Source: Treponema parvum (GTDB lineage: Bacteria; Spirochaetota; Spirochaetia; Treponematales; Treponemataceae). Taken from it: DNA of 64,000 nt. Both the position numbers and the translations under genes were made by a program. Location of the stretch: positions 1,612,001-1,676,000 of the forward strand of contig NZ_CP054257.1 of assembly GCF_017893945.1 (NCBI RefSeq), in the 5' to 3' direction. Positions 51,692 through 62,000 of the stretch are shown here, piece after piece. The notes beneath the pieces were generated by a model. That model worked only from the letters and a program-made list of their open reading frames with translations. It did not search any database and had not been told where the DNA came from. Numbering within the stretch: the stretch's first letter is position 1; each line of letters opens with the position of its first letter.

Positions 51692-52609
51692 ATGAAAAAA
51701 AGGCTCGGGCTTTTATCGTTTTTTAATCCGTTTTTTCCGATATTTGTTTTTTTAACGTTAAAAATTTACCCTCAGCCGGCGCGTTCGGCAGTATACAACG
51801 TTACAGCCGCCCCGGAATCCGTAAATTCCATAAAAATAAGCTGGGAATTTACGGGAAATTCGTCCGATGCATCGTTTGAAATATACAGAGCCTTAAGACC
51901 GTTTTCCGCAGCCTACGAACTGTCCGAAAATCTGAAAATAGCCGAAATTCCCCAGAGGGAGAGATCTTATTCCGATAAGGTAGCAGATTACAAGGAATAT
52001 TATTACGCCGTAATTGTAAAAGCGCCGGACGGAAGCGGAGGAATAATCCTGCCGTCAATAAACGCGACGGTAAACGGCGCAAGGCGGAAGGCGGCTTTTT
52101 CAAAAGACGCACAAATATCTCAAAATCCCGCGCCGGAAAAAACATATCCTGAAGGCGTTCTGAGGGAAATTCCTCTTCCGGTCATAGCCGTGCCGGAATA
52201 CGGAAGCGGCGCCGCATATCCTTTGAAAAATAAAACCGTAGAAGCCGGCGAAAATCTTTCAGAAAAAGAAAATCAAAAACCTTTGCTCGCTCCCTACGCT
52301 TTTGAACAGGATCTCGTTTCGCCCGAAGGCGGAGACGATTATCTTTTATTCGACACGCTGCACAAAACTTTCGCAAAAAGGAAGTACGAAGAAGGAATAA
52401 TAAAGTTAAACGAATTTTTATCCGTAAAGCACAAAAAAAATACGGAAGACCGCGCATACTTTTATCTGGGACAGTGCCAGTATTTTTCCGGAAATTTTAA
52501 AGATGCGGTTATGTCTTTTCTTAAAATTCAAGACGAATATCCGATTCTGACGCGAAAATGGATCGATTCTTCACTTGACCTGATCAGTATTTCCGATATT
52601 GCGGATTAG
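51692..52609 (+). CDS. secreted protein with fibronectin-III-like and TPR-like parts
   Basis: A 305-residue protein with a hydrophobic leader (LLSFFNPFFPIFVFLTLKIYP). Residues ~32-125 resemble an FN3 domain (VTAAPESVNSIKISWEF, FEIYRALRPF, DYKEYYYAVIVKAPDG). The last ~90 residues form TPR-like helix pairs (KRKYEEGIIKLNEFLSV, DRAYFYLGQCQYFSGNFKDAVMSFLKI). Probably periplasmic or surface-bound; no function assigned. Its 3' end overlaps the convergent TPR gene by 39 bp. No ribosome-binding sequence precedes the ATG. Confidence 0.6.
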   Translation: MKKRLGLLSFFNPFFPIFVFLTLKIYPQPARSAVYNVTAAPESVNSIKISWEFTGNSSDASFEIYRALRPFSAAYELSENLKIAEIPQRERSYSDKVADYKEYYYAVIVKAPDGSGGIILPSINATVNGARRKAAFSKDAQISQNPAPEKTYPEGVLREIPLPVIAVPEYGSGAAYPLKNKTVEAGENLSEKENQKPLLAPYAFEQDLVSPEGGDDYLLFDTLHKTFAKRKYEEGIIKLNEFLSVKHKKNTEDRAYFYLGQCQYFSGNFKDAVMSFLKIQDEYPILTRKWIDSSLDLISISDIAD

Positions 52610-54904
52610 CTCGATAAGAACAGGCCTTCTTGCAAGATTCATGGATTCGTATGTAAGCTCGTTTTCTCCGTCGGAAGAATCGCCAGCATCTGAGTTTGAA
52701 GCGGCTCTGCCGTCCGCGGCGGCGGCAGGGGCGGTTTCGGAAGCGGCAGCAGCGCCGTTGCTGTTGGCCGATCCCCTTGCAGCGCCGCCGCCCGATACTG
52801 ATAGAACGCCGCCTTGCCCGGAAGCGGGCGCAGCGATCGAAGTTACGCCGCTTTCGGCGGCAGAATCCGCTTGAGGCATCCTTATGAGCGCCACTTCGTC
52901 GCCGATATTCAAATTGTCAAAAAAACCTTTCTGCTTAAAAGCGGCCTCGGAAACTTCTTCACCCGCTGCGGAAACGGCTGCGGTGCCTACGACGGAAGAA
53001 GGCTTATAACTTAGGCCTGCGCTTGAATTTGCAGTGCGTATTTCACCTTTTTTTACTACGTCGAATTCGGCGCCGGGTACGATTCCTTCAGTTTTGCCCA
53101 AGTCTATGAGAAGGGTATCTCCTTCACGTGCAAGAACACGGCCCTTTACAGGAAGCGTTTCAAGAATTTTACGGCGCAAAAATCTGAGGCTGATCGAATA
53201 TCTGTCGTTACCCGTGCGGAAAACGGAAAAAGATCTGATTTCATTTCCGCTTAAAGCCGAATACATAACCGCGTCCGCTGAAAGTTCCCGCTCGGTCTCG
53301 TTAAGTTTTAGAATTAAAAAATAATCCAAGCCCGACCGCCGCGCTTTGCCGAAAGCGTCCGCATAGCCGGACACGGGAATAGGTTTTACATCGACCGACG
53401 CGGCGGAAATTCCTGAAAACATATCGCACAACAATTCCGAAACGATTCTTATCGATTCCGGATGCTGCAGTTCCGAAGGAGAAGACTCGTAGCAAATTCC
53501 CAAATGCCAGCGGATTTTATCAAGGTAGAGCGGATCTATGTTCCACTTTGAAGCGAGCGTACTCTGCAAAAGCGATTCATACGCTTCGATAGTATCCGTA
53601 AGTTCGGAGGAAGGAATTTCACCGGCTTTTTCTTTGCCGGTTTTTATAAATTTAAGCTGCTCCAGATACAATTCATACAATCCGTCGCGGACAAGCTGCT
53701 CGGCATAGGACGTGCGCGCATCCGTGTCATACGGATAGAGTTTTAAAGCTCTCTGATACTCAAAGCGCATCGCGCTTCCCTGAAATTTCTTTTCATAAGC
53801 CTTTGCTTTTCCGACGTGATATTCTGCCCAAACGGCGCGGCGTTTGTCTTCAAGAGGAACCGTTTCGTTGGCAAGAAGCTCAAACGCGGCTCTGAGAATT
53901 TCATTCTGAGGATCCGCATAAAGAGCGTTTTCCCAAACGGAAAGAGCCTGCGCGGTTTTTCCTTGCCTATAAAGCGACAGACCTTTGATATACCAGAATT
54001 TACCGTTAGAGCGGTCGCGGTCTATGCAAAAATCGCAGACGTCTATGGCTTCGGTATACTTGCCCCGCATAAACAAGATGTTTGCCAGCAGTTCGTACGC
54101 GGCGTAATAGCTGCCGTCGATCTGAAGGCTTGAGCGGACTCTGTATTCCGCGCTTTCAAAATTTCCGGCTTTAGCGTCAAGATACGCCGCAAGAAAATGC
54201 ACTTCCGCATTCCCGGAATGATATTGAAGCGCCTGACTTACGTAATTTCTGGTAAGCTCGGTTTTGCCCTGCTCGGCGGAAATAAGCGCAAGGCTTAAAA
54301 GCGCTTTTCTGTTGGAACCCTGCCGCTTCAGCGCATCCTTATAAAGATTTTCGGCGTCGCCTATTCTGCCTGAAAATAAATCAAGTTCCGCAAGTCCGAA
54401 CCGGGCTTCAATATTGTTGGGATAGGCGGATAATACCTTTTCAAAAATCGAACGAGCCTGTGTAAAATTCCCTAGGGAAATATAAGTCATCCCGCGCAGG
54501 TTTTGAATTTCCGAATCGTTTTTTGCGTATTTGGCGGCCGTGTCGGCGTATTGTAAGGCAAGATCAAATTCGTCAAGATAATAGGCGCACTGAGAAAGAT
54601 GAAGCCAAGCGTCTCCGTAAGTGGGATTTAACATGGTCGCCTGTTTAAACGCTTCCATAGCGGAATAATAACTTCCGGACTGCTGCCGGCTCACTCCGAT
54701 CTTATAAAAATCTGAAGCAGACTGAGAGACTTGACCGGATCCGGCCGCCTGAGCAAGAAGCACAGCATTTGCAGCCGAGGCAGTCGGCAAAGAAACGCCC
54801 GCAGTCCATTCCTGCTGAGCATTCAGCTCTTTTACCGGTAAAAGCGATACGGCAAAAGATAAAACAAAAGTAAGCAATAAATGCATATTATTCGCTTTTT
54901 TCAT
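52571..54904 (-). CDS. large secreted TPR-repeat protein
   Basis: A 777-residue exported protein with a signal peptide (LLLTFVLSFAVSLLPVKELNA). Residues ~62-400 hold about nine tetratricopeptide repeats (SDFYKIGVSRQQSGSYYSAMEAFKQA, AWLHLSQCAYYLDEFDLALQYAD and so on), a protein-interaction scaffold. The next ~200 residues include a strand-rich domain (ETLPVKGRVLAREGDTLLIDLG, EFDVVKKGEIR) like those seen in outer-membrane assembly factors. An Ala/Gly/Ser-rich linker (~690-735) precedes a short C-terminal helix. It overlaps the CBS-domain gene upstream by 17 bp, so it is co-translated with it. Exact role unknown. Confidence 0.75.
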   Translation of the reverse strand: MKKANNMHLLLTFVLSFAVSLLPVKELNAQQEWTAGVSLPTASAANAVLLAQAAGSGQVSQSASDFYKIGVSRQQSGSYYSAMEAFKQATMLNPTYGDAWLHLSQCAYYLDEFDLALQYADTAAKYAKNDSEIQNLRGMTYISLGNFTQARSIFEKVLSAYPNNIEARFGLAELDLFSGRIGDAENLYKDALKRQGSNRKALLSLALISAEQGKTELTRNYVSQALQYHSGNAEVHFLAAYLDAKAGNFESAEYRVRSSLQIDGSYYAAYELLANILFMRGKYTEAIDVCDFCIDRDRSNGKFWYIKGLSLYRQGKTAQALSVWENALYADPQNEILRAAFELLANETVPLEDKRRAVWAEYHVGKAKAYEKKFQGSAMRFEYQRALKLYPYDTDARTSYAEQLVRDGLYELYLEQLKFIKTGKEKAGEIPSSELTDTIEAYESLLQSTLASKWNIDPLYLDKIRWHLGICYESSPSELQHPESIRIVSELLCDMFSGISAASVDVKPIPVSGYADAFGKARRSGLDYFLILKLNETERELSADAVMYSALSGNEIRSFSVFRTGNDRYSISLRFLRRKILETLPVKGRVLAREGDTLLIDLGKTEGIVPGAEFDVVKKGEIRTANSSAGLSYKPSSVVGTAAVSAAGEEVSEAAFKQKGFFDNLNIGDEVALIRMPQADSAAESGVTSIAAPASGQGGVLSVSGGGAARGSANSNGAAAASETAPAAAADGRAASNSDAGDSSDGENELTYESMNLARRPVLIELIRNIGNTDQVK

Positions 54905-55694
54905 CTGCGGTTTTTTCTCCCGTGCGGCGTATGACTTTTATGACATTTATGCGGTGCCCTTCCATGTCCTGAACGATAAGATCAAAATTATTCCAGCTTG
55001 TCTTTTCAAATTTGACGGGAATCTTTCCGAACAGGTCGAAAACAAAGCCTCCGAGCGTGTCAAATTCCTGGGTCGGAAATTCCGCTCCTATAGTTTCATT
55101 AAGGTCGTCAAGGCTTATCCTGGCGTCGCAAAGCCAGATGTCGCCGCTTAAAGAGATAATGTCTTCTCTTTCATTATCAAATTCGTCCTGAATGTCTCCG
55201 ACGATTTCTTCAATTATGTCTTCCATAGTGACAATGCCGGATATTCCGCCGTATTCGTCTACCGCCATAGCTATGTGCAGATGGCGCCTTTTAAATTCGC
55301 GCAAAAGGCTGTCAATGTGCTTGGACTCGGGAATAAAATACGCTTTTCGGATGATCTTTTTTAAATCGATCGATTCTTTTCGAGCAAAGGCGTAAATCAG
55401 ATCTTTTACATACATAACCCCGATTACATTATCGATCGATTCGTCGTAAACGGGAAAGCGCGAATGCCCGCTGGCAAGGATTTTTTCCAAAAGTTCGTCT
55501 TGCGGAATGTCTATGGAAATAAAGTCGACATCGATCCGCGGAATCATAACTTCCTTTACAGTAGTATTGGGCATATCCTCGATGCCCTTGATCATGTCCT
55601 GTTTTTCTTCATTGAGGATTTGTCTTTGCTCGTCGCCTAAAAGATCCGAGTTTTGCGCGTCTTTTTGTTTTTTTCCTAAACCGAATAATCCCAT
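54888..55694 (-). CDS. CBS-domain protein of the CorC/TlyC type
   Basis: A 268-residue soluble protein with two CBS domains (about 45-100, DNVIGVMYVKDLIYAFARKE; 110-165, VDEYGGISGIVTMEDIIEEIVGDIQDEFD) and a C-terminal CorC_HlyC transporter-associated domain (~185-255, DDLNETIGAEFPTQEFDTLGGFVFDLFG). The HlyC/CorC group lacks the N-terminal membrane DUF21 domain, as here. Members bind adenine nucleotides and are linked to magnesium/cobalt efflux. Some were named haemolysins in spirochaetes (TlyC), which is not evidence for haemolysis. It lies between ybeY and the TPR gene. Confidence 0.9.
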   Translation of the reverse strand: MGLFGLGKKQKDAQNSDLLGDEQRQILNEEKQDMIKGIEDMPNTTVKEVMIPRIDVDFISIDIPQDELLEKILASGHSRFPVYDESIDNVIGVMYVKDLIYAFARKESIDLKKIIRKAYFIPESKHIDSLLREFKRRHLHIAMAVDEYGGISGIVTMEDIIEEIVGDIQDEFDNEREDIISLSGDIWLCDARISLDDLNETIGAEFPTQEFDTLGGFVFDLFGKIPVKFEKTSWNNFDLIVQDMEGHRINVIKVIRRTGEKTADEKSE

Positions 55695-55704
55695 AATCTA
55701 AAAT

Positions 55705-56190
55705 CTATCCCGTAATTATTTTTTCACCGCGAAGCTCAAAAAGCAATTTTTCCTGCAGCACGAGCATATCGCAAAAAGGCTTATGATCCTTTTCGATGTG
55801 CTCGTTGCCGTGATCCATTCCCGCCAAATGCAGTAAAGCGTGAACTAAAAGACGTTTTAATTCTTCGTCTTCCGTACAGTCAAAGTATTGCGCATTTTTA
55901 ACAAGCATATCAAGGCTGATCGCAATATCTCCCGCATTTATCCATTCAACGCCGTCTTCATCAGTATACGGCGAATTGTCTTCAAAAGAAAGGACATCCG
56001 TCGAACTGTCTATGTGCCGGTATTCGCCGTTAAGGCGCCGCATCATTTCATCGCCGCAAAACAAAACGGAAAGCGCTTTACCGTCATAGTTAAGTTTTTC
56101 CATAACATTAAGAATAAATTTTTTTGCGTTATCCGCCCATACGGGTTCTTCGATTCCTTCCTGAAATGAAATAAAAACGCAATTAGCCAT
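55705..56190 (-). CDS. ybeY: endoribonuclease YbeY
   Basis: A 161-residue metal-dependent RNase of the UPF0054 family, needed for 16S rRNA 3' maturation and ribosome quality control. The zinc motif H-x3-H-x5-H is in LVHALLHLAGMDHGNEH (~115-131), and NGEYRHIDSSTDVLSF (~54-69) is the conserved substrate face. The start at 56190 is chosen because upstream in-frame ATGs fall inside the preceding gene and the family begins here. It overlaps the end of the HD phosphohydrolase by 8 bp. Confidence 0.93.
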   Translation of the reverse strand: MANCVFISFQEGIEEPVWADNAKKFILNVMEKLNYDGKALSVLFCGDEMMRRLNGEYRHIDSSTDVLSFEDNSPYTDEDGVEWINAGDIAISLDMLVKNAQYFDCTEDEELKRLLVHALLHLAGMDHGNEHIEKDHKPFCDMLVLQEKLLFELRGEKIITG

Positions 56191-57919
56191 TTTTTTTAGT
56201 CTCGCCAGGATCTTTTTCGGCGGATATTTCATCGTTTGAAGGCGCGGCTTCCGCTTCGTCCGGGTCTTTTTGATCCGGATATTCCACACGGGTATGATGA
56301 TAGGCCGTCAAAAGCTGGACAAACGATTCTCTTATCTTGGCTATGTCGCTGAAAGTGATGGGACAATTGTCAAGCTGATGATGTTCGATTTTGGCCGCGA
56401 TAAGCTGTCGTACAAATTTATCTATTCTGGAAGCCGACGGGTTTTCAAGCGTGCGGCAAGCGGCTTCTACGGTGTCGGCAAGCATCACAACTGCGGATTC
56501 CCGGGTGGTAGGCGGCGTACCGTTATAAGAAAAGTCTTCGGGCGATACATTGGGATCCTTCTTTTTCGCTTCGTTGTAAAAATACGCGATAACGCTGTTT
56601 CCGTGATGTTCCGCAATTATATCGATAATCGGCTGGGGCAAATGCATCTGCCTGGCCTTTTCAACGCCTTTTTTTACGTGGCTTCTTATGATTGAAACTG
56701 AAAGCGAAGGATTTATTTCATTGTGCTTATTTTCCATAGAGCCCTGATTTTCAGTAAAATATTCGGGCTGATCGAGTTTGCCTATGTCGTGATAGTATGC
56801 GCCGACTCTGGCGAGCAGCGCGTTGGCTCCGATCGCGTGCGCGGCGTTTTCAGCCAGGGAAGAAACCATCATGGAATGGCTGTAGGTTCCGCTTGCGACA
56901 AGGAGCATGCGGCGCATTATGGGTTGATTGTTTACGTCGCTCAAATCCATCAGGCGGAATACCGAAGCGGTGTTTAAAAGCATTTCGAGCGGAGTAAGAA
57001 ATCCCAGAGCGAGTATGCCTGAAATAAAGCCGCTCAAAGCCACGCCGGCAAATATCTGCACTCCGTCTAAAAAATTATCGTTAAAGATAACTTTTAACAG
57101 CATTACAAATACCGCATTTAAAACAGAAATCAAAATCGAAGCCAGCACCATGTCTATGCGGCGCGTTATCCTTCGCACGATTATGGCGGCGGAAATCGAC
57201 GAACAGAGCGTGTAGAGAGCCGGAATAAGTCTGAAACCCGTAGCGCATAAAACCCCGAGCGAAAGCATACAGACAAAAAAATACGTTGAAATATGGTTGA
57301 ATAACACCGTTATCAAAAAAATCGCGAAGGCGCACGGAATTATTATAAGTATGGAATAATCGCTTGCAAACAGGGGCGACTTACGCCCCAACGAAGCGAC
57401 GGCGAACACAAGCACAAAAAAAATCACTTCGACAAGCGATTCTTTAAAATTTATCCGTATGCCTAAAATTTCAGACGAAGATAAAAAACACCACAATATC
57501 GCTATCAAAAGCAAATACAGCGTATAGTTTGCAAATGCCCTGAAATCCATGTATATGGGCGATTCCGCGATCTTCCGCAGTTTTTCGTACGCTTCCGCTG
57601 AAATAGGAAAGCCCTTCCGGATGATTTTTTCGCCCTCTTCAACCGCGACGGGATTTTCAATATCGGGCGCAAGGGATTTTGCGGCGATTATAGTCCTGTC
57701 GGCTATTTGCCCTATTTCAAAATCGTTCAGCGTAAAACTGGCGACCGTTTCCGTAGTGGAGATATTAAAGTAGTTTATCACGGACAACGCAGCAAACGCA
57801 CACAAAATCAGGATAATATTAGCAATGTTGCGCTTAAAAAAAGCCAAAACTGCGTCATGCAAGTAATTTTTATCTTCCGAAGAAGCATTCTTATCTTTCA
57901 TCTTTTTTATCATTTTCAT
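56183..57919 (-). CDS. 7TM HD-domain phosphohydrolase (PgpH-like)
   Basis: A 578-residue membrane enzyme. It has an N-terminal helix (ANIILILCAFAALSVINYF, ~33-51), a shortened extracellular region (~55-130) and a 7TMR-HDED-type bundle of seven helices (~130-330). The cytoplasmic HD domain holds ASGTYSHSMMVSSLAENAAHAIGAN (~343-367), AYYHDIGKLDQPEYFTENQ (~374-392) and IIAEHHGNSVIAYFYNEA. Related Listeria PgpH degrades c-di-AMP. It overlaps phoH by 29 bp and ybeY by 8 bp, the usual order phoH-pgpH-ybeY. A diadenylate cyclase is not in the window. Confidence 0.9.
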   Translation of the reverse strand: MKMIKKMKDKNASSEDKNYLHDAVLAFFKRNIANIILILCAFAALSVINYFNISTTETVASFTLNDFEIGQIADRTIIAAKSLAPDIENPVAVEEGEKIIRKGFPISAEAYEKLRKIAESPIYMDFRAFANYTLYLLLIAILWCFLSSSEILGIRINFKESLVEVIFFVLVFAVASLGRKSPLFASDYSILIIIPCAFAIFLITVLFNHISTYFFVCMLSLGVLCATGFRLIPALYTLCSSISAAIIVRRITRRIDMVLASILISVLNAVFVMLLKVIFNDNFLDGVQIFAGVALSGFISGILALGFLTPLEMLLNTASVFRLMDLSDVNNQPIMRRMLLVASGTYSHSMMVSSLAENAAHAIGANALLARVGAYYHDIGKLDQPEYFTENQGSMENKHNEINPSLSVSIIRSHVKKGVEKARQMHLPQPIIDIIAEHHGNSVIAYFYNEAKKKDPNVSPEDFSYNGTPPTTRESAVVMLADTVEAACRTLENPSASRIDKFVRQLIAAKIEHHQLDNCPITFSDIAKIRESFVQLLTAYHHTRVEYPDQKDPDEAEAAPSNDEISAEKDPGETKKNG

Positions 57920-58838
57920 ACGCCTGTACTATTTTTTGGACTAACGGGTTTCTAACCACATCTTCACAGCTCATTTCAATCTTAGCTATGTCGGGAATTC
58001 CTGAAAGAATTTCTATCGCATTTACGAGCCCTGATCGCGTGCGGGCGGGAAGGTCCGTTTGGGTTATGTCGCCGGTGACAAACATTTTTGAATTTTCCCC
58101 CATACGGGTGAGGAACATCTTCATCTGAGCGCAGGAAGCGTTTTGAGCTTCGTCAAGTATTATGACGCTGTCGCTTAAAGTGCGTCCGCGCATATAAGCC
58201 AGCGGAGCGGTTTCTATAACTCCCGACTCAGTGAGCCGTCTTACAGTTTCACGCGGCAAGACGGAAGTCATCGCATCAAAGAGGGGTCGCAAATACGGAT
58301 TTATTTTTTGTTCGAGATCTCCGGGCAAAAACCCGAGGCTTTCGCCAGCTTCCACTATCGGGCGCGTGAGTATGATCGACGATTTTTTATGCGACATTAA
58401 AAGTCTGAGCGCTTCGGCAACTGCAAGAAAAGTCTTTCCGCTTCCTGCGGGCCCCGTGCAGAACACCATGTCGTGCTTCCGCATAGCCTGCACGTAGTCT
58501 GCCTGCCCTACGCTTCTGGGATACACTTTTCGAATTCCGCCGGGAACCGTTATGGAGCTGGTCTCAAAGGCGGCGTGCGTTCCCGCATGAAGGATAGAAG
58601 CGATCATATCTTCACTTCCGTCCGAGCCGTCGCCGATCTCGTCTATGATCCTGTCTATAATAAATCTGAATTTTTGCTGTACTGCGGGATCATCCTTTTC
58701 AACGGAAAGCTCATTTCCGCGGGTGAATACGGGCACGCCGAGATGCTCTTCAATAAGTCTTAAGTTACTGTCATTAGTACCGCATACACGCGCAAGGACG
58801 TCCGCGTCAGGCACTACTATGGTATATGTAGAATCCAC
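57891..58838 (-). CDS. PhoH-family ATPase (PhoH/PhoL)
   Basis: A 315-residue protein. It has an N-terminal KH-like RNA-binding region (VCGTNDSNLRLIEEHLGVPVFTRGNELSV, ~14-42). The PhoH core follows with VGQADYVQAMRKHDMVFCTGPAGSGKTFLAVAEA (Walker A, ~112-145) and Walker B VIILDEAQNAS (~223-233). Family members act in RNA metabolism together with YbeY, which fits this gene order. GTG start with AGAGG 5 bases upstream. Confidence 0.92.
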   Translation of the reverse strand: MDSTYTIVVPDADVLARVCGTNDSNLRLIEEHLGVPVFTRGNELSVEKDDPAVQQKFRFIIDRIIDEIGDGSDGSEDMIASILHAGTHAAFETSSITVPGGIRKVYPRSVGQADYVQAMRKHDMVFCTGPAGSGKTFLAVAEALRLLMSHKKSSIILTRPIVEAGESLGFLPGDLEQKINPYLRPLFDAMTSVLPRETVRRLTESGVIETAPLAYMRGRTLSDSVIILDEAQNASCAQMKMFLTRMGENSKMFVTGDITQTDLPARTRSGLVNAIEILSGIPDIAKIEMSCEDVVRNPLVQKIVQAYENDKKDER

Positions 58839-59090
58839 TGAACCTCTGTCTTACCAATAGATTATCATTCAAAACGGGCAATAGTCGACGGACAGTCTAA
58901 AAAGTAACGGACTTTTAAGACATCCATGTTCAAATATTAATCTTACGGCAGCGTTTGGTCAAGGCGGTGTGCAGCAGCGCATGTATCGGCAAACGCCGCG
59001 TATGTATCGGCGATCCTCACAGGAAAATTCTTTGCAGCGTTGAAAAAAGGCGGCACTCTCGGCAGCGTTCTATCGCAAAATAGCGCCGCG
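58839..59090. other. intergenic region between lptD and phoH
   Basis: About 250 bp with no recognisable gene, RNA or strong repeat. It presumably holds the phoH promoter on the minus strand, but no convincing -35/-10 pair could be fixed. Confidence 0.4.
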
Positions 59091-62000
59091 TCACGGATTG
59101 AGCTCCCAATCGCCGTATTCGTCGACAATCTTAGTTTTCATTCCGGTCATAGGCCGCCATACTACGGAAATCGTAAAATACGGTCTGTAATCATAATACT
59201 TTTCACTCGAAGCCTTTGTAACAAGACGAGGTTCGATTTTAAATGATGAAGCAAAATCCCAGTCATGAAGATCGTGCTTTACGGAAACCTTGAAATTTTC
59301 AAGTTTAAAGCCCGAAGACCTGCGTTTGCTTTCGTCGTCAAAGCGGAAAGAATCTATCGCATCTTTAAGCCAGTTTGTTTCCCCCGAAATTTTTGCCTCG
59401 GGACCCAAATACTGCTGAACATAGCGGTATATGACGTCGTTTCTGGAACCGGAAGAAAATTCTATATCCAAAAATTCATTGATTTTAAATGTGATAGCCG
59501 GAGTAAATTTAAAATAGCTGTTCGTAGGACGCAAAAAATCGTATACGAGGCTTGAAGAAAGCGAAGGCGCCCAACTGATCCTGTTCTTCCAATAGCGGAA
59601 CGTCTTTTTTGAACGAACGTAAGACAAACTGAGCGAATACGGCAAAAATTCCTTTTTACTTCTGGCAACCCAGCCGGAAGTTTCGTTAAAATCATAGCCG
59701 GTAGTATAGCTTGCCGTGTACGCCGCGTGAAAATCGTAGGCGGAAAAAGACAACCGCAGAGAATCTTTGTATTCCTCTTCAAGTTCATACGTATAAGCCT
59801 GCGTAAATTTTACATTTCCGCCGCCCAAATTTAAAGACAGGGATTCTTTAAACGGCTCTTTTTTCCACCCGGTATCGGTTTTGCTTATCTGCTTTATGCC
59901 GGTTTCAAACGAAAGACTCGTATAAGGAAATGTAAACGTCAATGTTCCGTAATATCTGTCAACCTGCGGAGGGAGCGTCGTCGAAAGCACTAATTTTTGC
60001 CCGAACGAATCGTCAAGCTGCTTTGCTCCGAGCGTCATATTCAAGGTGTGTACGGTAACGCATTCTTCGTCGAACAAGTCGGCGGTTATATAGTCCCATT
60101 CTGGATTGTCTGCGTCGCCTACAAACTTTGTGCGTACCATCTTTACGGTCGTATTCCAAGTTATTCCCGTTTCTTTAAAATGCTCGGTATAATAAAACGG
60201 TCTGACGGAAATTTCATTGGTATTGGTAAGGTCGAGCTTCCGCGCCGCGTAGTCCGTTTTACGGATTGAATCCACACCGCTTTGCGTATAGCCGCCGTGT
60301 GAAGTATCCGTAGAAATATAAGGATGGGATTGATACACCGGTTCAAATAAAAACGTGTCAGTCAATCCTAAAAAATTTCCCTTATATCCGAAATTGCTGG
60401 TCAAATTTACCGGCGATTTGAACAAAACCATGGTGGACCTAGTGCGGCTCCAGTCGAAGTCGCTGGGCTCGGCGATTCCCGTAGACGAATATGAAAATTC
60501 CGATACGTATGAAGGGGAAATCAAATACGAAAGCGAATACGAAATCAGTTCCGTATTTTTTACAGCCGGCGGACTAAACGCTATTTTCGGTAAGGCGCTT
60601 TCAGGCAGGGCTAAATCCGGCTGAGCCGGCTGCAATTGCGTCATTTGCGGCGAAGTTGGCTGAGAATGCGGTGAACGCGTTGTCTGCGGCGGCTGCGGGT
60701 TCGTTGGCGGCACCTGCGGCTGTGCGGCGTCTTCTTTAAGAGAACCTGCCGATGTCGTTTCAGAATCTTCGGAGTTCTGACTAACGCCGTCCTGCAAGGT
60801 GGTGTCCGCAAGTTCCGCCGGGGCTGTAAGAGAAAGTTCTTTATTCTGCGCTGCGGTATTTTTTGAAGAAGATCTGCCGACAGACGCATTTGAAGCGCTT
60901 GAGCCCAGCGAAAGCAATGTGCCGGATATTTTTCCGCTTATTTTAAACGGATTTATCTGTGACGGATAAAAAAACTTTCTTTCGGGCGTATAAACCTTCC
61001 ATTGAGCAGGATTTGATGAAGAAGCGACAACGGAATTGTTCAAACTCGAAAAAAGAACCGAAGATGAAAAGTCCGACACGGAAATCGAAGAGACGTACGG
61101 TTTTACAGACTTGGGAACGGGAATATTATACGTTCCTGAAAGGTTCCATGAAAACGAAGTCATTTCAGCCTTTTTTTTATCATCCGTTTCGGATGCAAGG
61201 CTGGGATTTGAGATCAGATAGTCTATCCAGTCCATAGTTTCCGTGCGGTCGCCAAAATCGCTTGTAAAATAAGGATCGGAATATAACGGCATCGAAAGCG
61301 TAATCGACAGGGGTTTATCCATGTTGAGTTTCAGATCGGCCTTGTATCTGTAGGGAAGTTCGATTCCTAAAAAATTGGAAGAATCGCTGTAAATTTTTTC
61401 CGACGAAGGCTCGTACGGGCTGTAGACCCCGTTTTTTTGGAATACGGTATTGCTGAAACCCAATTCGGCGTTAAATTTTAAATTTGAAACGTATTCGTTT
61501 TTGGGTTTTACAGTTCCGTCTATCCCGATCATATAACCCAAAGAGGCGTACCAATCCGCCATGATTTTTACATAGTTTACCGTATCTCCCTTAAAATCGC
61601 TGTCAAGATTGTGCAGCATGAGCCCTTGGCGTTCCTGATCTTTAAGCTTTGAAGGTTTTACAAAGCTGTAATAGCTTTCGTCGCTTTCATCGTCGTCGTC
61701 GGAATATTGATCCGCAACGTCGTAGGCGCTCAAAGGTTTACGCCCTAATATATATGTCGTCGTCTGAAAAAAATATCCTTCCCGCTGTCTGAAACCGAAA
61801 ACGGGATTAAAAACAAGCTCGTCTTTGGGATACCAAAAAGCCGGCAGATAAAAAACGGGCACTTGCCCCACGTACAAAAGAGCGTTAAAAAAGGCGAATT
61901 CTCCGCCGGGCAAAAGCCATATACGCGACGCCTTTATTTTCCAGTGCGGCGGATCTTCGTCGCAAAAAGTGAGGGCGCCGTTTTTAAAAGTTACGGTTCC

